Below are positions 6,944 through 15,987 of a stretch of DNA of 59,672 nucleotides, in pieces. The first letter of the stretch is position 1; every line of letters begins with the position of its first letter. The stretch lies in the NCBI GenBank assembly GCA_905216215.1, contig CAJMSZ010000011.1, positions 1 through 59,672 of the forward strand, read 5' to 3'. The DNA comes from an uncultured bacterium (lineage in GTDB: Bacteria > Bacillota > Clostridia > Lachnospirales > Lachnospiraceae). The translations under genes and the position numbers were made by a program. The notes under the pieces are model-generated. The model was not told the DNA's origin. It did no database searches and saw nothing but the letters and a program-made list of their open reading frames with translations.

Positions 6944-8245
6944 TTAAATTTTGTTTAAATACTCATCTAACTCCCATTTTGATACATCCGCCATATACGC
7001 ATTCCATTCCTGCATCTTGGCATCTGTATAAATGTCCACGAATACTTTTCCAAGCACACGTTCCATAAATTCACTTTCTTCCATCTGGGTAACTGCCTCT
7101 CTGAGAGAACCGGGAAGTTCTTTCAGTTTTTCCTGTTTCTCGTAGCACTCCGGTATTGGCAGTCCCGGATCCATCTGTTTTTCTATTCCCTCAACCCCCG
7201 CAGCAAGACACACTGCAACCGCAAGATACGGATTCGCTGATGGGTCTGGGAACCGAAGACTTACCTTTGTATCTTCTCCTTTCTTTCTCTGCACTTTCAA
7301 AAGTCCATTTACATTTTTTCTCGCCCATCCAATCTCGTTAGGCGCGTCAAATCCTGAAGTAAGACGTTTATAAGAGTTTACCAGTGGATTCGTTACCGCG
7401 CACATAGCCGGTGCGTAATGCAGAATTCCTCCCATAAACCACTTCAGTTCCTGTGAAATGTCTTCATTTTCATCGGACCGGAATAAATTCTTTCCATCCT
7501 TATATGCAGAAATATTTAAACGCATTCCTGAGCCTGCCATATCGCTTCTTGGCTTAGGCATGAAAGTCGCATGAAGTCCAAATCGTTTCACGATAGAGCG
7601 AACCGCAGATTTAAACGTGATGATGGAATCTGCTATAGGCAGAGGCTCTGCTGCCTTGAAATCAATCTCATGCTGAGATGGCGCAACCTCGTGATGCGAA
7701 GATTCTACCTCAAACCCCATCTCTTCCAGATTCAGCACAAGTTCCCTTCTTGCATTTTCCCCCATATCAGTCGGACCTACATCCATAAATCCTGCATTCT
7801 CATGAGTGATGGTAGTCGGGCAGCCGTTCTCGTCTGTATTAAACAGGAAAAATTCACAGTCCGGATCCACCTGGAAACAATACCCTTTTTCTTCGGTCAT
7901 CTTCATAACTCTCTGCAGAATCGCACGGGGATTACACTCATAAATCGTTCCGTCTTCTCTACAGATATCGCAGATGATTCTTGCGACCTTGCCACTTTGC
8001 GGTCTCCATGGAAGGATGACAAAGGTGTCCAAATCCGGGTGTAAATACAGATCATCTTTCTCGTAACCATATTTGCCGAACAAAGCTGATCCCTTGAACA
8101 TGTACCCATGATCCAACGCCCACTCCAACTGGTTTGGTGTCACTGCGATATTCTTCAGGAAACCAAACATATCCGTAAACTGCAGACGGATAAACTCTAC
8201 ATCTTCCTCTTCTACCAGTCTCAAAATATCTTCTTTTGTCTTCAT
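6944..8245 (-). CDS. glnA: Glutamine synthetase type I, divergent
   Basis: The 433-residue protein has the GS fold: beta-grasp N-domain (about 13-100) and catalytic domain with DPDCEFFLF, SSHHEVAPSQHEIDFK, MPKPR and FPDPSANPYLAVAVCLAAG. It would ligate ammonia to glutamate using ATP. Two motifs differ from classical enzymes: the usual GSGMH is GSGMR, and the usual NRS-x-x-IR stretch reads KNVNGLLKV. It lacks the adenylylation loop of beta-type enzymes. Glutamine synthetase is the best call, but another gamma-glutamyl ligase is possible. A TATAAT box lies at 8298-8303 on the minus strand. The gene pairs with the ANTAR regulator downstream. Confidence 0.85.
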   Translation of the reverse strand: MKTKEDILRLVEEEDVEFIRLQFTDMFGFLKNIAVTPNQLEWALDHGYMFKGSALFGKYGYEKDDLYLHPDLDTFVILPWRPQSGKVARIICDICREDGTIYECNPRAILQRVMKMTEEKGYCFQVDPDCEFFLFNTDENGCPTTITHENAGFMDVGPTDMGENARRELVLNLEEMGFEVESSHHEVAPSQHEIDFKAAEPLPIADSIITFKSAVRSIVKRFGLHATFMPKPRSDMAGSGMRLNISAYKDGKNLFRSDENEDISQELKWFMGGILHYAPAMCAVTNPLVNSYKRLTSGFDAPNEIGWARKNVNGLLKVQRKKGEDTKVSLRFPDPSANPYLAVAVCLAAGVEGIEKQMDPGLPIPECYEKQEKLKELPGSLREAVTQMEESEFMERVLGKVFVDIYTDAKMQEWNAYMADVSKWELDEYLNKI

Positions 8246-8398
8246 GATTCCTCTCCCTTGTAAACTAGCATGTCCATGCTCAAGATTGGCTGCCTATATT
8301 ATAGCATACTTTTCTCTACTATTTTCAAATTCTTATCTGAATGTTCGATTTCTCTGGAAAATCGATATAACAATCGGGTATGGTGTATAACATAATAT

Positions 8399-9577
8399 TT
8401 AGTTATCTCCACGGAATACAATTTCTCCTGTTTTTTCATCCATGCTCTCTACAATAGCAAGGGATTCCAGATGAACGCCTTTGGAACGAATCAAATCTCC
8501 ACCTACCTGGAAGCCTTTTTCAATAACGATTCCGGCGCCCACAAGAGTTGCTCCTGACGCATTAATTAATTCAATCAATCCTTCCAGCGCCTTTCCATTT
8601 GCCAGGAAATCGTCAATAACCAGCACCTTATCCTCTTTTCCAAGGAACTGCTTTGCCACACGGATATCATATACTCGTCCATGTGTAAAAGACTCCACTT
8701 TGGACGTATACACATCCCCGGCAATATTTTTTGTCTGTGTCTTCTTTGCAAACACAACGGGCACATCAAACACTTCCGCTGCCACGCATGCAATTCCAAT
8801 TCCAGATGCTTCTATAGTAAGAATCTTATTAATTTCCTCTCCTTCAAAACGACGTTTGAATTCCAGACCTATTTCATGGAACAGTTTTACATCCATCTGA
8901 TGATTCAGGAAACTGTCTACTTTCAGCACATTTCCTTCTTTTACTACTCCATCTTTGCGAATTCTGTCTTTTAATAATTTCATCTCTTTCCCTCCACACT
9001 TTCTATCTATATCTTCCAATTCCTTCTGATTTGCAATAGGAAATATGACAGCCTTCTCGATATGTTTTTTTAAAACTTTTTTTCCTCCTTCATCCCCCTG
9101 AAGGTTCTGAAGTTCCTGATAAAATGCTTTTGAAAACCAGACCGGATTCCCACACTCGCCTTCATATGCAACACAGCCCAGTTCTTTCCCTGAGGATTGC
9201 ATCCTATGTAGAAATCGGCTTACCGTATCTTCTGTCAGATATGGCTGGTCTGCCACGAAAAACACCAGTGCTTCCCGCTCATCTGCCGCATGAACCGCCT
9301 GGGAAATCGTAACCGACGCCCCATTTCGGCTTTCCGGTGACCACAAAGCATGTACCGCATGCCCTCGTTCTTCCAGTGCCCTGACATACTCCCGGATTTC
9401 TTTATACTGAGTCACCACCAGCACTTCCCACTCTGACTCAACCTCACAAATATGCACCAGCCTATCCAGCAAATGCCGATACATGGGATGCCCGTCAATG
9501 GGATAAAGCAGCTTGTTCGTTCCAAACCTTCTGCTGTTTCCGGCAGCCATGTAAATCATAGAAAATCTCTTTTTCAT
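8399..9577 (-). CDS. MocA-like nucleotidyltransferase fused to xanthine phosphoribosyltransferase
   Basis: One continuous frame joins two enzymes. Residues about 1-195 match the MocA/YgfJ family (IYMAAGNSRRFGTNKL, ADQPYL, GECGNPVWF), which transfers CTP or GTP to molybdenum cofactor. Residues about 199-392 are xanthine phosphoribosyltransferase, with the PRPP loop VLVIDDFLANGKAL and a start-like MKLLKDRI. The Xpt part begins at an ATG at 8983 that is preceded, inside the MocA reading frame, by GGAGGG at normal spacing, so free Xpt could also be made. MocA proteins usually end soon after a DID-type motif; here EDID runs on through KCGGKE into Xpt. The start at 9577 has AGGTAGGGG. Last gene of the xanthine dehydrogenase string. 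Confidence 0.85.
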   Translation of the reverse strand: MKKRFSMIYMAAGNSRRFGTNKLLYPIDGHPMYRHLLDRLVHICEVESEWEVLVVTQYKEIREYVRALEERGHAVHALWSPESRNGASVTISQAVHAADEREALVFFVADQPYLTEDTVSRFLHRMQSSGKELGCVAYEGECGNPVWFSKAFYQELQNLQGDEGGKKVLKKHIEKAVIFPIANQKELEDIDRKCGGKEMKLLKDRIRKDGVVKEGNVLKVDSFLNHQMDVKLFHEIGLEFKRRFEGEEINKILTIEASGIGIACVAAEVFDVPVVFAKKTQTKNIAGDVYTSKVESFTHGRVYDIRVAKQFLGKEDKVLVIDDFLANGKALEGLIELINASGATLVGAGIVIEKGFQVGGDLIRSKGVHLESLAIVESMDEKTGEIVFRGDN

Positions 9578-9587
9578 TTCCCCTACC

Positions 9588-10622
9588 TTAAACGATTTCC
9601 AACAAGATGTCAACTACTCCGCCACAAACCATTCCTTCTTCTTCCGCAGTTTGTCCTGTCATGTCCACATGAATTAATTTTGACCGCTCTTTGTTTTCCC
9701 GCATAAGGAGAATCGCGCTTCGAATGACTTCTGCTTCCACACAGCCTCCACCAATGGTTTCCACACAAGTTCCGTCCTCGAAAACCAGCATCTTGGTACC
9801 TTCTTTTCTCGGTGTAGAACCTCTGCGTCCTACAATGGTGGCAAGTGTTTTCTGAAGCCCCATTTCTTCTGCCCTTTTCACGCCCGCAAGAATATTTTCA
9901 TTGTATCCACCTATATGTTGTTCCTGATTCTTTACCTGAATAATCTCTGCCAGAATAGAAACGGCAATTTCTTCCGGTGTCTCTGCTCCGATACGAAGCC
10001 CCACAGGAGTATGAACCGCATCTATCTGCTCTCTTGCAATTCCCTGTTCCACTAGAGATTCCTTCATTCTGGCAACCCGGACATGGCTTCCCATCATTCC
10101 AATGTAGGCGTGTGGTTTCTCCATTGCTATTTCCAAACAGGTCTGGTCAAACCGATGTCCTCTTGTCACGATAACAAAATATGTATCTTTATCACCCGAA
10201 ATCTGTTTCAGTCCATTTTCAAAAGAATCGCAAATGACTCTTTGTACTCCAATGCTTCTGGCTGTCTCTGCAAACTTTGGTCTGTCCTCCAGTACAGTCA
10301 CATCAAATTCTGTCATAAGCGCAAGCCTGGCCACTGCAATGCCCACGTGACCGCCTCCGCAAATTACCATTTTCTTATTGTAAGCCATACCCTCACTAAA
10401 TAGCCGTACCCCTTCTATTTGAACCTGTCCGTTTTTTCTTCCACATTTTTCCAAAACCTGCTGCTCATGTGTCGCAAAAAATCCATTTTCTTCCGACTTC
10501 CAGCAAATACCATTCCCTGATAGAACAGCCCGTTCTCCTATATGGGCTCCATCAAGCACCGTCACTGCCTTTGTGTCAGAGCCATGTGTATTTTGTATAA
10601 ATTGTTCAAAAAATGTTCTCAT
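9588..10622 (-). CDS. XdhC/CoxI-family molybdenum hydroxylase accessory protein
   Basis: The 344-residue protein has a Rossmann segment MVICGGGHVGIAVARLA near residue 85, a mid-region with FVIVTRGHRFDQTCLE and YIGMMGS, and a C-terminal XdhC/CoxI part (LATIVGRRGSTPRKEGTKMLV, IGGGCVEAEV). Relatives bind molybdenum cofactor, help insert its terminal sulfur or selenium ligand, and hand it to the hydroxylase. Its stop lies 11 bases before the MocA start, and its own start is one base after the large-subunit stop, which supports a single transcript. Confidence 0.9.
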   Translation of the reverse strand: MRTFFEQFIQNTHGSDTKAVTVLDGAHIGERAVLSGNGICWKSEENGFFATHEQQVLEKCGRKNGQVQIEGVRLFSEGMAYNKKMVICGGGHVGIAVARLALMTEFDVTVLEDRPKFAETARSIGVQRVICDSFENGLKQISGDKDTYFVIVTRGHRFDQTCLEIAMEKPHAYIGMMGSHVRVARMKESLVEQGIAREQIDAVHTPVGLRIGAETPEEIAVSILAEIIQVKNQEQHIGGYNENILAGVKRAEEMGLQKTLATIVGRRGSTPRKEGTKMLVFEDGTCVETIGGGCVEAEVIRSAILLMRENKERSKLIHVDMTGQTAEEEGMVCGGVVDILLEIV

Positions 10623-10623
10623 C

Positions 10624-12897
10624 TTATTTTATCAATCCCATCGCAATCTCTTCACTGGTAATCGGAAGTTCATTGAACCAAAGTCCTGTAGCATTAGCAA
10701 TGGCATGGGTAATCGCCGGAAGGGGCGTATTGATAACCACTTCTCCGATAGACTTGGCACCAAATGGTCCTGTCTCTTCATGACTTGGTGCAAATTCTAC
10801 CCGGACTTTCCCCATATCCAATCTGGTCGGAATCTTATATTGCATAAGAGAATTGTTCAGCATTTGTCCCTTATCCGTATACTGAATATTCTCATAAAGA
10901 GTCATTCCGATTCCCTGTACAATTCCGCCTTCTGCCTGGACTCTTGCAAGATTCGGATTGATAACCGTACCACAGTCCACAACTGCCGCATAATCTAAAA
11001 TTTCCACATGACCTGTTTCTTTGTCCAGTTCTATTTCTACTGCACCTACCATATATGGCGGTGGAGAAACCGGAGAAGAATGACTTTCTGTTACCTGAAG
11101 CGCCTGGTTACATGCACACATGGAGGCTGTTCCAATCTCTTCCAAAGTGACCGAAGCACCATTTTCCAGATTCCGAGCAACATGTCCATCGAAATCCACC
11201 TGGTCTTCCTCGCACTTTAGCATAGTTGCCGCCTGCTTTCTTATCTGTTCCTGCAATTTCAGGCAGGCCTTTTCCACCGCCTTTCCGGTGATGTAAGTAG
11301 TGCTTGACGCATAAGAGCCTGAATCATAAGGAGAGGTATCTGTATCTGCTCCCGAAACAACAATCTGTTCCATAGAACAATCCAAGCATTCTGCTGCCAT
11401 CTGGGCAAGAATCGTGTCACAGCCGGTTCCCATATCTGCTGCCGCAATGGTAAGCGTGTAAATGCCATCTTCCGTCAGCTTGATTGTTGCGGAACCCACA
11501 TCCACACCGGAAATACCGGAACCCTGCATCGCCATTCCGATTCCCACACTGCGAACTTTTCCATTTCCCATATCGTGGCAAGGATACTTTTCATCCCATC
11601 CTATCATTTCTTTCGCCCGCATAAGACATCTGTCCAGCGCACAGCTATTTGCCGTCTCTCCATAATATGCCGGCATAAACTGTCCTTCCCGGAGCATATT
11701 CTGCATACGCAAATCGATAGGGTCTCTTCCCAGCTTCTCCGCCAGCTTATTTACTGTGGTTTCCACCGCAAAGATTCCCTGAGTTGCACCATATCCGCGA
11801 TAGGCACCGGCTGCCATCTGATTGGTGTACACCACATCATAAGCAAAACGATATGCCTGTGCATCACTGTAAAGAGGAATCGACTTGTGCCCGGAAAGCC
11901 CAACGGTTGTGGGACCATGTTCCCCGTAAGCACCTGTATTTGACAATGTATATACATCAATGGCACGAATTCTGCCATCTTTATCTGCTCCCATTTTCAC
12001 GGTTACTTCCATTTCGTGGCGCGGTGAGGATGCAATCTGCGACTCTTCTCTTGAGAAAAGTATCTTGGATGGTTTTCCTGTTTTCCATGTCACAAATGCA
12101 GGATAAATCTCCGACACTACCGACTGTTTTGCGCCAAATCCACCTCCAATACGTCCTTTAAAGACACGCACCTTAGACTTTGGAATTCCAAGAGCTGCCG
12201 CAACAATCCGCCTTGCATGGTAAACAATCTGGGTAGAACTCAACACATTTAACCGACCATAGGTATCCATAAAACAGACTGTACGGAAAGTTTCCATCAT
12301 TGCCTGCTGACAGGCCTTTGTATGGTAGGTCTCTTGCAGTACAATGTCACAATCCGCCAGCACCTTATCTACATCACCATACTCCGTCTCATCATGAGCA
12401 CATAGATTTCGTTTATTATCTGCACCTACGGGACAAAGAGATTTCCAGTTGTCCTCCGGATGAACCAGTATCTCATTGTCCTTTGCTGTATGAAAATCCA
12501 ACACAGCAGGAAGTACCTGATATTTCACTTTAATCAGCTTCAGCGCTTTGTCCACACAGGCTTCATTTTCTCCTGCCACAATCGCTACCGGGTCACCCAC
12601 AAACCGCACCTGTCTGTCTAATAGAAGGCGGTCATACGGGCTTGGCTCAGGATAGGTCTGTCCCGCATTGGTAAAACGCTCCTGTGGCGCATCTTTCCAT
12701 GTATAGATTGCCTCAATTCCCGGAACTTTCTGTGCTATGTCAGTCTTAATTTCTTCGACAATAGCATTGGCATATGGGCTTCGAAGTAACTTCACAATCA
12801 AACAGTCTTTCGGTGCCATATCATTGGTAAACACCGGTTTCCCCGTAACCAATGCCATCGCATCTTTCTTTCGGACAGGTTTCCCTACTACTCGCAT
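10624..12897 (-). CDS. xdhA: Xanthine dehydrogenase, molybdenum-binding subunit (selenium-dependent type)
   Basis: The 757-residue subunit holds the molybdopterin site where purines are hydroxylated. It shows the substrate channel and cofactor motifs of the family: GRIGGGFGAKQ near residue 249, AYRGYGATQG near 366, QAEGGIVQGIGMTLYE near 658 and GPFGAKSIGEVV near 710, whose Glu is the catalytic base. The start has a GGAGGC site and overlaps the iron-sulfur subunit by 10 bases. Neighbouring yqeB and yqeC are known markers of selenium-dependent hydroxylases, so a labile selenium ligand is inferred, not seen. Substrate could be xanthine, hypoxanthine or another purine. Confidence 0.92.
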   Translation of the reverse strand: MRVVGKPVRKKDAMALVTGKPVFTNDMAPKDCLIVKLLRSPYANAIVEEIKTDIAQKVPGIEAIYTWKDAPQERFTNAGQTYPEPSPYDRLLLDRQVRFVGDPVAIVAGENEACVDKALKLIKVKYQVLPAVLDFHTAKDNEILVHPEDNWKSLCPVGADNKRNLCAHDETEYGDVDKVLADCDIVLQETYHTKACQQAMMETFRTVCFMDTYGRLNVLSSTQIVYHARRIVAAALGIPKSKVRVFKGRIGGGFGAKQSVVSEIYPAFVTWKTGKPSKILFSREESQIASSPRHEMEVTVKMGADKDGRIRAIDVYTLSNTGAYGEHGPTTVGLSGHKSIPLYSDAQAYRFAYDVVYTNQMAAGAYRGYGATQGIFAVETTVNKLAEKLGRDPIDLRMQNMLREGQFMPAYYGETANSCALDRCLMRAKEMIGWDEKYPCHDMGNGKVRSVGIGMAMQGSGISGVDVGSATIKLTEDGIYTLTIAAADMGTGCDTILAQMAAECLDCSMEQIVVSGADTDTSPYDSGSYASSTTYITGKAVEKACLKLQEQIRKQAATMLKCEEDQVDFDGHVARNLENGASVTLEEIGTASMCACNQALQVTESHSSPVSPPPYMVGAVEIELDKETGHVEILDYAAVVDCGTVINPNLARVQAEGGIVQGIGMTLYENIQYTDKGQMLNNSLMQYKIPTRLDMGKVRVEFAPSHEETGPFGAKSIGEVVINTPLPAITHAIANATGLWFNELPITSEEIAMGLIK

Positions 12898-13361
12898 ACA
12901 GCGCCTCCTTTTTTCCTATATTCCATAAATGCATGAATTCCGCGAAGCTGCCCTTCATATCCTGAGCATCTGCACAGATTTCCTGCCAGATATTCTTTGA
13001 TTTCCTCATCGGTAGGATTCTCATTTTCGCGAAATAACGCAATCGCGTTCATAATCATTCCCGGATTACAGAAGCCACACTGTTCTGCTCCCTGGTCTGC
13101 AAGAAAAGCACCGAATTCTTCTGCTTCTTTTTGTAGACCTTCTAAGGTATCCACTTTATGACCATCCGCCCGTGCTGCAAGTACCGAACAGGAAAGCACT
13201 GGTTTTTCATCCAGAAAAACCGTGCAAAGTCCACAGTTTGCAGTCTCGCATCCACATTTTACACTATAACATCCGTGATTCCTCACAAAATCAATCAGTA
13301 ACATATCGGGACTGATTTCATCTACGATTTTCTTGCCGTTTAATATCAAACTAATCCGCAT
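12888..13361 (-). CDS. xdhC: Xanthine dehydrogenase, [2Fe-2S] subunit
   Basis: The 157-residue electron-transfer subunit has both cluster sites: a plant-ferredoxin-like site (CGCETANCGLC with a further Cys in VLSCSV, about residues 38-60) and an alpha-helical site (CGFCNPGM and CRCSGY, about 97-132). It passes electrons from the molybdenum centre to FAD. It overlaps the gene on either side by about 10 bases, typical of a fixed three-gene enzyme set. Here the symbol denotes the iron-sulfur subunit, not the XdhC accessory family. Confidence 0.94.
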   Translation of the reverse strand: MRISLILNGKKIVDEISPDMLLIDFVRNHGCYSVKCGCETANCGLCTVFLDEKPVLSCSVLAARADGHKVDTLEGLQKEAEEFGAFLADQGAEQCGFCNPGMIMNAIALFRENENPTDEEIKEYLAGNLCRCSGYEGQLRGIHAFMEYRKKGGAVCE

Positions 13362-14175
13362 ACTCTCTCACTCCCTTTCCTTCCCGAATCTTTTCTAGTC
13401 CACGTTTTATTAATACATCTGCCAAATGACTTCGATATTCTGCACTTGCACGCATATTTCCTCCTGTAGGCACCCGGGCTGCCAGCTCTCCGGCAATCAG
13501 TTTCACATCCTTTTCCGTACAAGTGTCTGATTCTAACAATGCTTTCTGCTCTGGTTTTATCGGAACACGCATGGCTTCCATCGGTCTTGCGCCTACCGAT
13601 ACTACCAGTTCTTCTTTCATTGCACCAATTCCAACTGCAAGAACCGGAAAATCTGTCTTTGTGTTTCTGTGAGACAGATAAGCAAAGTTCCCTTCTGTTT
13701 TCCTCACGATTACACGGACCAAAATATCCTTATCTTTCTTCCTTTTCACAAACTCTGTCAGAGGAAGTATCCCTCCCTTGTACAATTCCACATAAGAATC
13801 CATTGCCAGAAAACAAGTCAGCACATCTGAAAATCCAAATCGTCCAAAAATACTTCCACCGATTGTTGCAAGATTGCGGAACTGAACTCCTACAATATCC
13901 TTTACACAAGTTCTGATTGCACCATTGCTATAGCTGTTTAATCCCTCATGAAGCTCCAACTGTCTAAGGGTTGTCATACATCCGATTGAAAATTCTGTTT
14001 CTGTTTCTTCAATTGTGTTCAATCCAAGCCCTGATAAATCAATCGCTGTCTGTACCTGTGCACTGCTCATTCGCATCCACAGCATACCACCAATCACACG
14101 GTTCGCACGCTTCTGATTCAACTCGTACGCCTGCTCCATGCTTTCTGCTTTCACATATTCTTTTATCTTTATCAT
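13351..14175 (-). CDS. xdhB: Xanthine dehydrogenase, FAD-binding subunit
   Basis: The 274-residue protein has the FAD_binding_5/CO_deh_flav_C layout: an N-terminal half with NRVIGGMLWMRMS (pyrophosphate contacts) and ATIGGSIFGRFGFSDV near residue 104, then a C-terminal domain ending in RSHLADVLIKRGLEKI. It accepts electrons from the iron-sulfur subunit and reduces NAD or ferredoxin. It sits 15 bases after the permease stop. Confidence 0.92.
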   Translation of the reverse strand: MIKIKEYVKAESMEQAYELNQKRANRVIGGMLWMRMSSAQVQTAIDLSGLGLNTIEETETEFSIGCMTTLRQLELHEGLNSYSNGAIRTCVKDIVGVQFRNLATIGGSIFGRFGFSDVLTCFLAMDSYVELYKGGILPLTEFVKRKKDKDILVRVIVRKTEGNFAYLSHRNTKTDFPVLAVGIGAMKEELVVSVGARPMEAMRVPIKPEQKALLESDTCTEKDVKLIAGELAARVPTGGNMRASAEYRSHLADVLIKRGLEKIREGKGVREYAD

Positions 14176-14190
14176 TACAAGTACCTTTCA

Positions 14191-15588
14191 CTAATTCTTT
14201 TCTGTTTTTGGTAATACTATATTGAAAATAATGGCAACCAGTGCTGCCGGTACAATACCGGAACCTCCGAAAATAAGCTGAATGGTATCCGGGAGGTGAC
14301 TGAGGACACCTGAGTTGGAACCGATTCCATATCCAAGTCCAAGTGCAACCGACACAATGGTCACACTTCTTGTATCTAAGGGGTCTTTGGTAATCAGTTG
14401 AATTCCACTTACCACAATAGAGGAAAACATCATAACAGCAGCTCCACCCAGTACACTTTGTGGCATAATCGAAATCAGTGCCGCCAGCTTCGGGAATAAG
14501 CCGCAAAGAATCAGAAAAACAGCTCCCACTGCCAGTGCAAAGCGGTTTACAATCTTTGTCATGGTAACCAGACCTACATTCTGGCTGAAAGAGGTATTCG
14601 GAAGTACACCCAAAAGTGCCGCAAAACTGGAGCCAATCCCATCACAGATAACACCACCTGATAATTCGGTATCTGTAGCTTCTCTGTCCATTCCGCCTTC
14701 CATAACGCCTGAAATATCTCCCACCGTCTCTACTGCAGTTACAACAAACATAATCAATACAGGAATCACTGCCCGGAGGTCAAAGACCGGTTTTACCGGC
14801 AACAATTTGGGCATAGCAAACCATTTTGCCTGTGCTACCTTGTCCCAATTAAGCACCCAGGCTTTAGTATATTCCACACCTTCTGCTGTAACCCCCGTTG
14901 TCGGAAGGAAGATTGCCATAATAGCTGCTACAATATATCCTGCAATAATTCCAATCAAAATAGAGGAGGCGCTTGTCATTCCTTTGGTTCCATGCTTTAA
15001 AGCCACAATTATAATCAATACAATGGCACCCAGACACAAGTTTTCCACAGAACCAAAATCATTTGCCGCATTTCCGCCTCCGAAGGAATTTACGCCAACT
15101 GCAATCAGGGAAAGTCCTATAGAAAGCACAACGGTACCGGTCACCACTGCCGGGAAAAATTTACGAAGCGGTTTCAGCATAAATCCAAGTACACCTTCAA
15201 ACAGACCGCCTATAATAGACGCACACATAATTGCTCCGTATGCCAGCACACCGCCACCCATGACCTGGGCTACACTGTTAAATACTCCGATAAATCCAGA
15301 ACTGGTTCCCATGATAATCGGAACCTTTCCACCGATAGGTCCAATGGAATACAACTGCACTAAGGTAACAATTCCAGCTACCAGCATGGCATTCTGCAAT
15401 AGACTGACCTGTAAATCTGCAAACTCACTTCCCACGCCCATTCCACAGGCTCCCGTAATGATAAGCAATGGGGTTAAATTTCCCACAAACATAGCAAGTA
15501 CATGTTGAAGCCCTAAAGGGATTGCTTTCTTTAACGGTAGTTTTCCATAAAAATCATACTCCGCACCTTTTTTTTCTACTTGATTCAT
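14191..15588 (-). CDS. Xanthine/uracil permease (NCS2 family)
   Basis: The 465-residue membrane protein has about 12 to 14 hydrophobic segments and the NCS2 signatures QHVLAMFVGNLTPLLI near the start, TAVETVGDISGVMEG near residue 290 and GVLPNTSFSQNVG near 335. NCS2 carriers bring in purine or uracil bases with protons. Its place beside xanthine dehydrogenase points to xanthine, urate or a related purine. No purine riboswitch was found in the 62 bases upstream, so it is probably controlled as part of the long operon. Confidence 0.93.
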   Translation of the reverse strand: MNQVEKKGAEYDFYGKLPLKKAIPLGLQHVLAMFVGNLTPLLIITGACGMGVGSEFADLQVSLLQNAMLVAGIVTLVQLYSIGPIGGKVPIIMGTSSGFIGVFNSVAQVMGGGVLAYGAIMCASIIGGLFEGVLGFMLKPLRKFFPAVVTGTVVLSIGLSLIAVGVNSFGGGNAANDFGSVENLCLGAIVLIIIVALKHGTKGMTSASSILIGIIAGYIVAAIMAIFLPTTGVTAEGVEYTKAWVLNWDKVAQAKWFAMPKLLPVKPVFDLRAVIPVLIMFVVTAVETVGDISGVMEGGMDREATDTELSGGVICDGIGSSFAALLGVLPNTSFSQNVGLVTMTKIVNRFALAVGAVFLILCGLFPKLAALISIMPQSVLGGAAVMMFSSIVVSGIQLITKDPLDTRSVTIVSVALGLGYGIGSNSGVLSHLPDTIQLIFGGSGIVPAALVAIIFNIVLPKTEKN

Positions 15589-15650
15589 TTTTCATTCCTC
15601 CGTGTTGTACATAAACATTCTGTATCCGCAACTGCTTTGTTGCACCATTA

Positions 15651-15944
15651 TTATGATTCCAGTCCAATCATAAACAGCTCATAAAAGTCATCCTCATCCG
15701 CAAGCTTGGGAGAATTTTCTCCTCCTCCATTTGTACTGCGCTTCATGGCAGCATGAAATTCCTCTCCTGCACAAACAACATCCATCTCATATATCTCATA
15801 ACCATATTCCCTGCAAATTCTGCAAAAAGATTCCAATGGTTCTTTCTCATTTCTTGTTGCGAGTAACTTTTCTTTCAATACGGAATCCTTAACTGCCAGG
15901 TGTTGCAATTCGTCTAACATTCCAACTACATCTTTCATTGTCAT
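15651..15944 (-). CDS. Small Nif11-like protein in the xanthine dehydrogenase operon
   Basis: The 97-residue acidic protein is of uncertain function. Residues about 10-60 follow the Nif11 pattern (a Leu-rich helix with KDSVLKEKLLATRNEKEPL, then REYGYEIYEMDV), and a Gly-rich NGGGENSP stretch near residue 72 recalls the double-glycine cleavage site of Nif11 leader peptides. No modification enzyme or C39-peptidase exporter lies nearby, so a peptide-precursor role is not supported; a binding or chaperone role for the hydroxylase is equally possible. It sits 62 bases before the permease and 43 bases after nth. Confidence 0.65.
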   Translation of the reverse strand: MTMKDVVGMLDELQHLAVKDSVLKEKLLATRNEKEPLESFCRICREYGYEIYEMDVVCAGEEFHAAMKRSTNGGGENSPKLADEDDFYELFMIGLES

Positions 15945-15987
15945 CTCTCCCTTCTGCTGCTTCAGACACTTAACCTAAACTGTGAAA

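Noticed and set aside
14561..15508. 315-codon plus-strand open frame
   Set aside because: It is the antisense of the NCS2 permease gene, rich in Pro, Thr and Ile as expected for a mirrored membrane protein, with no ribosome site.
15589..15650. Purine riboswitch ahead of the xanthine permease
   Set aside because: The gap is only 62 bases and shows no guanine or xanthine aptamer pattern.
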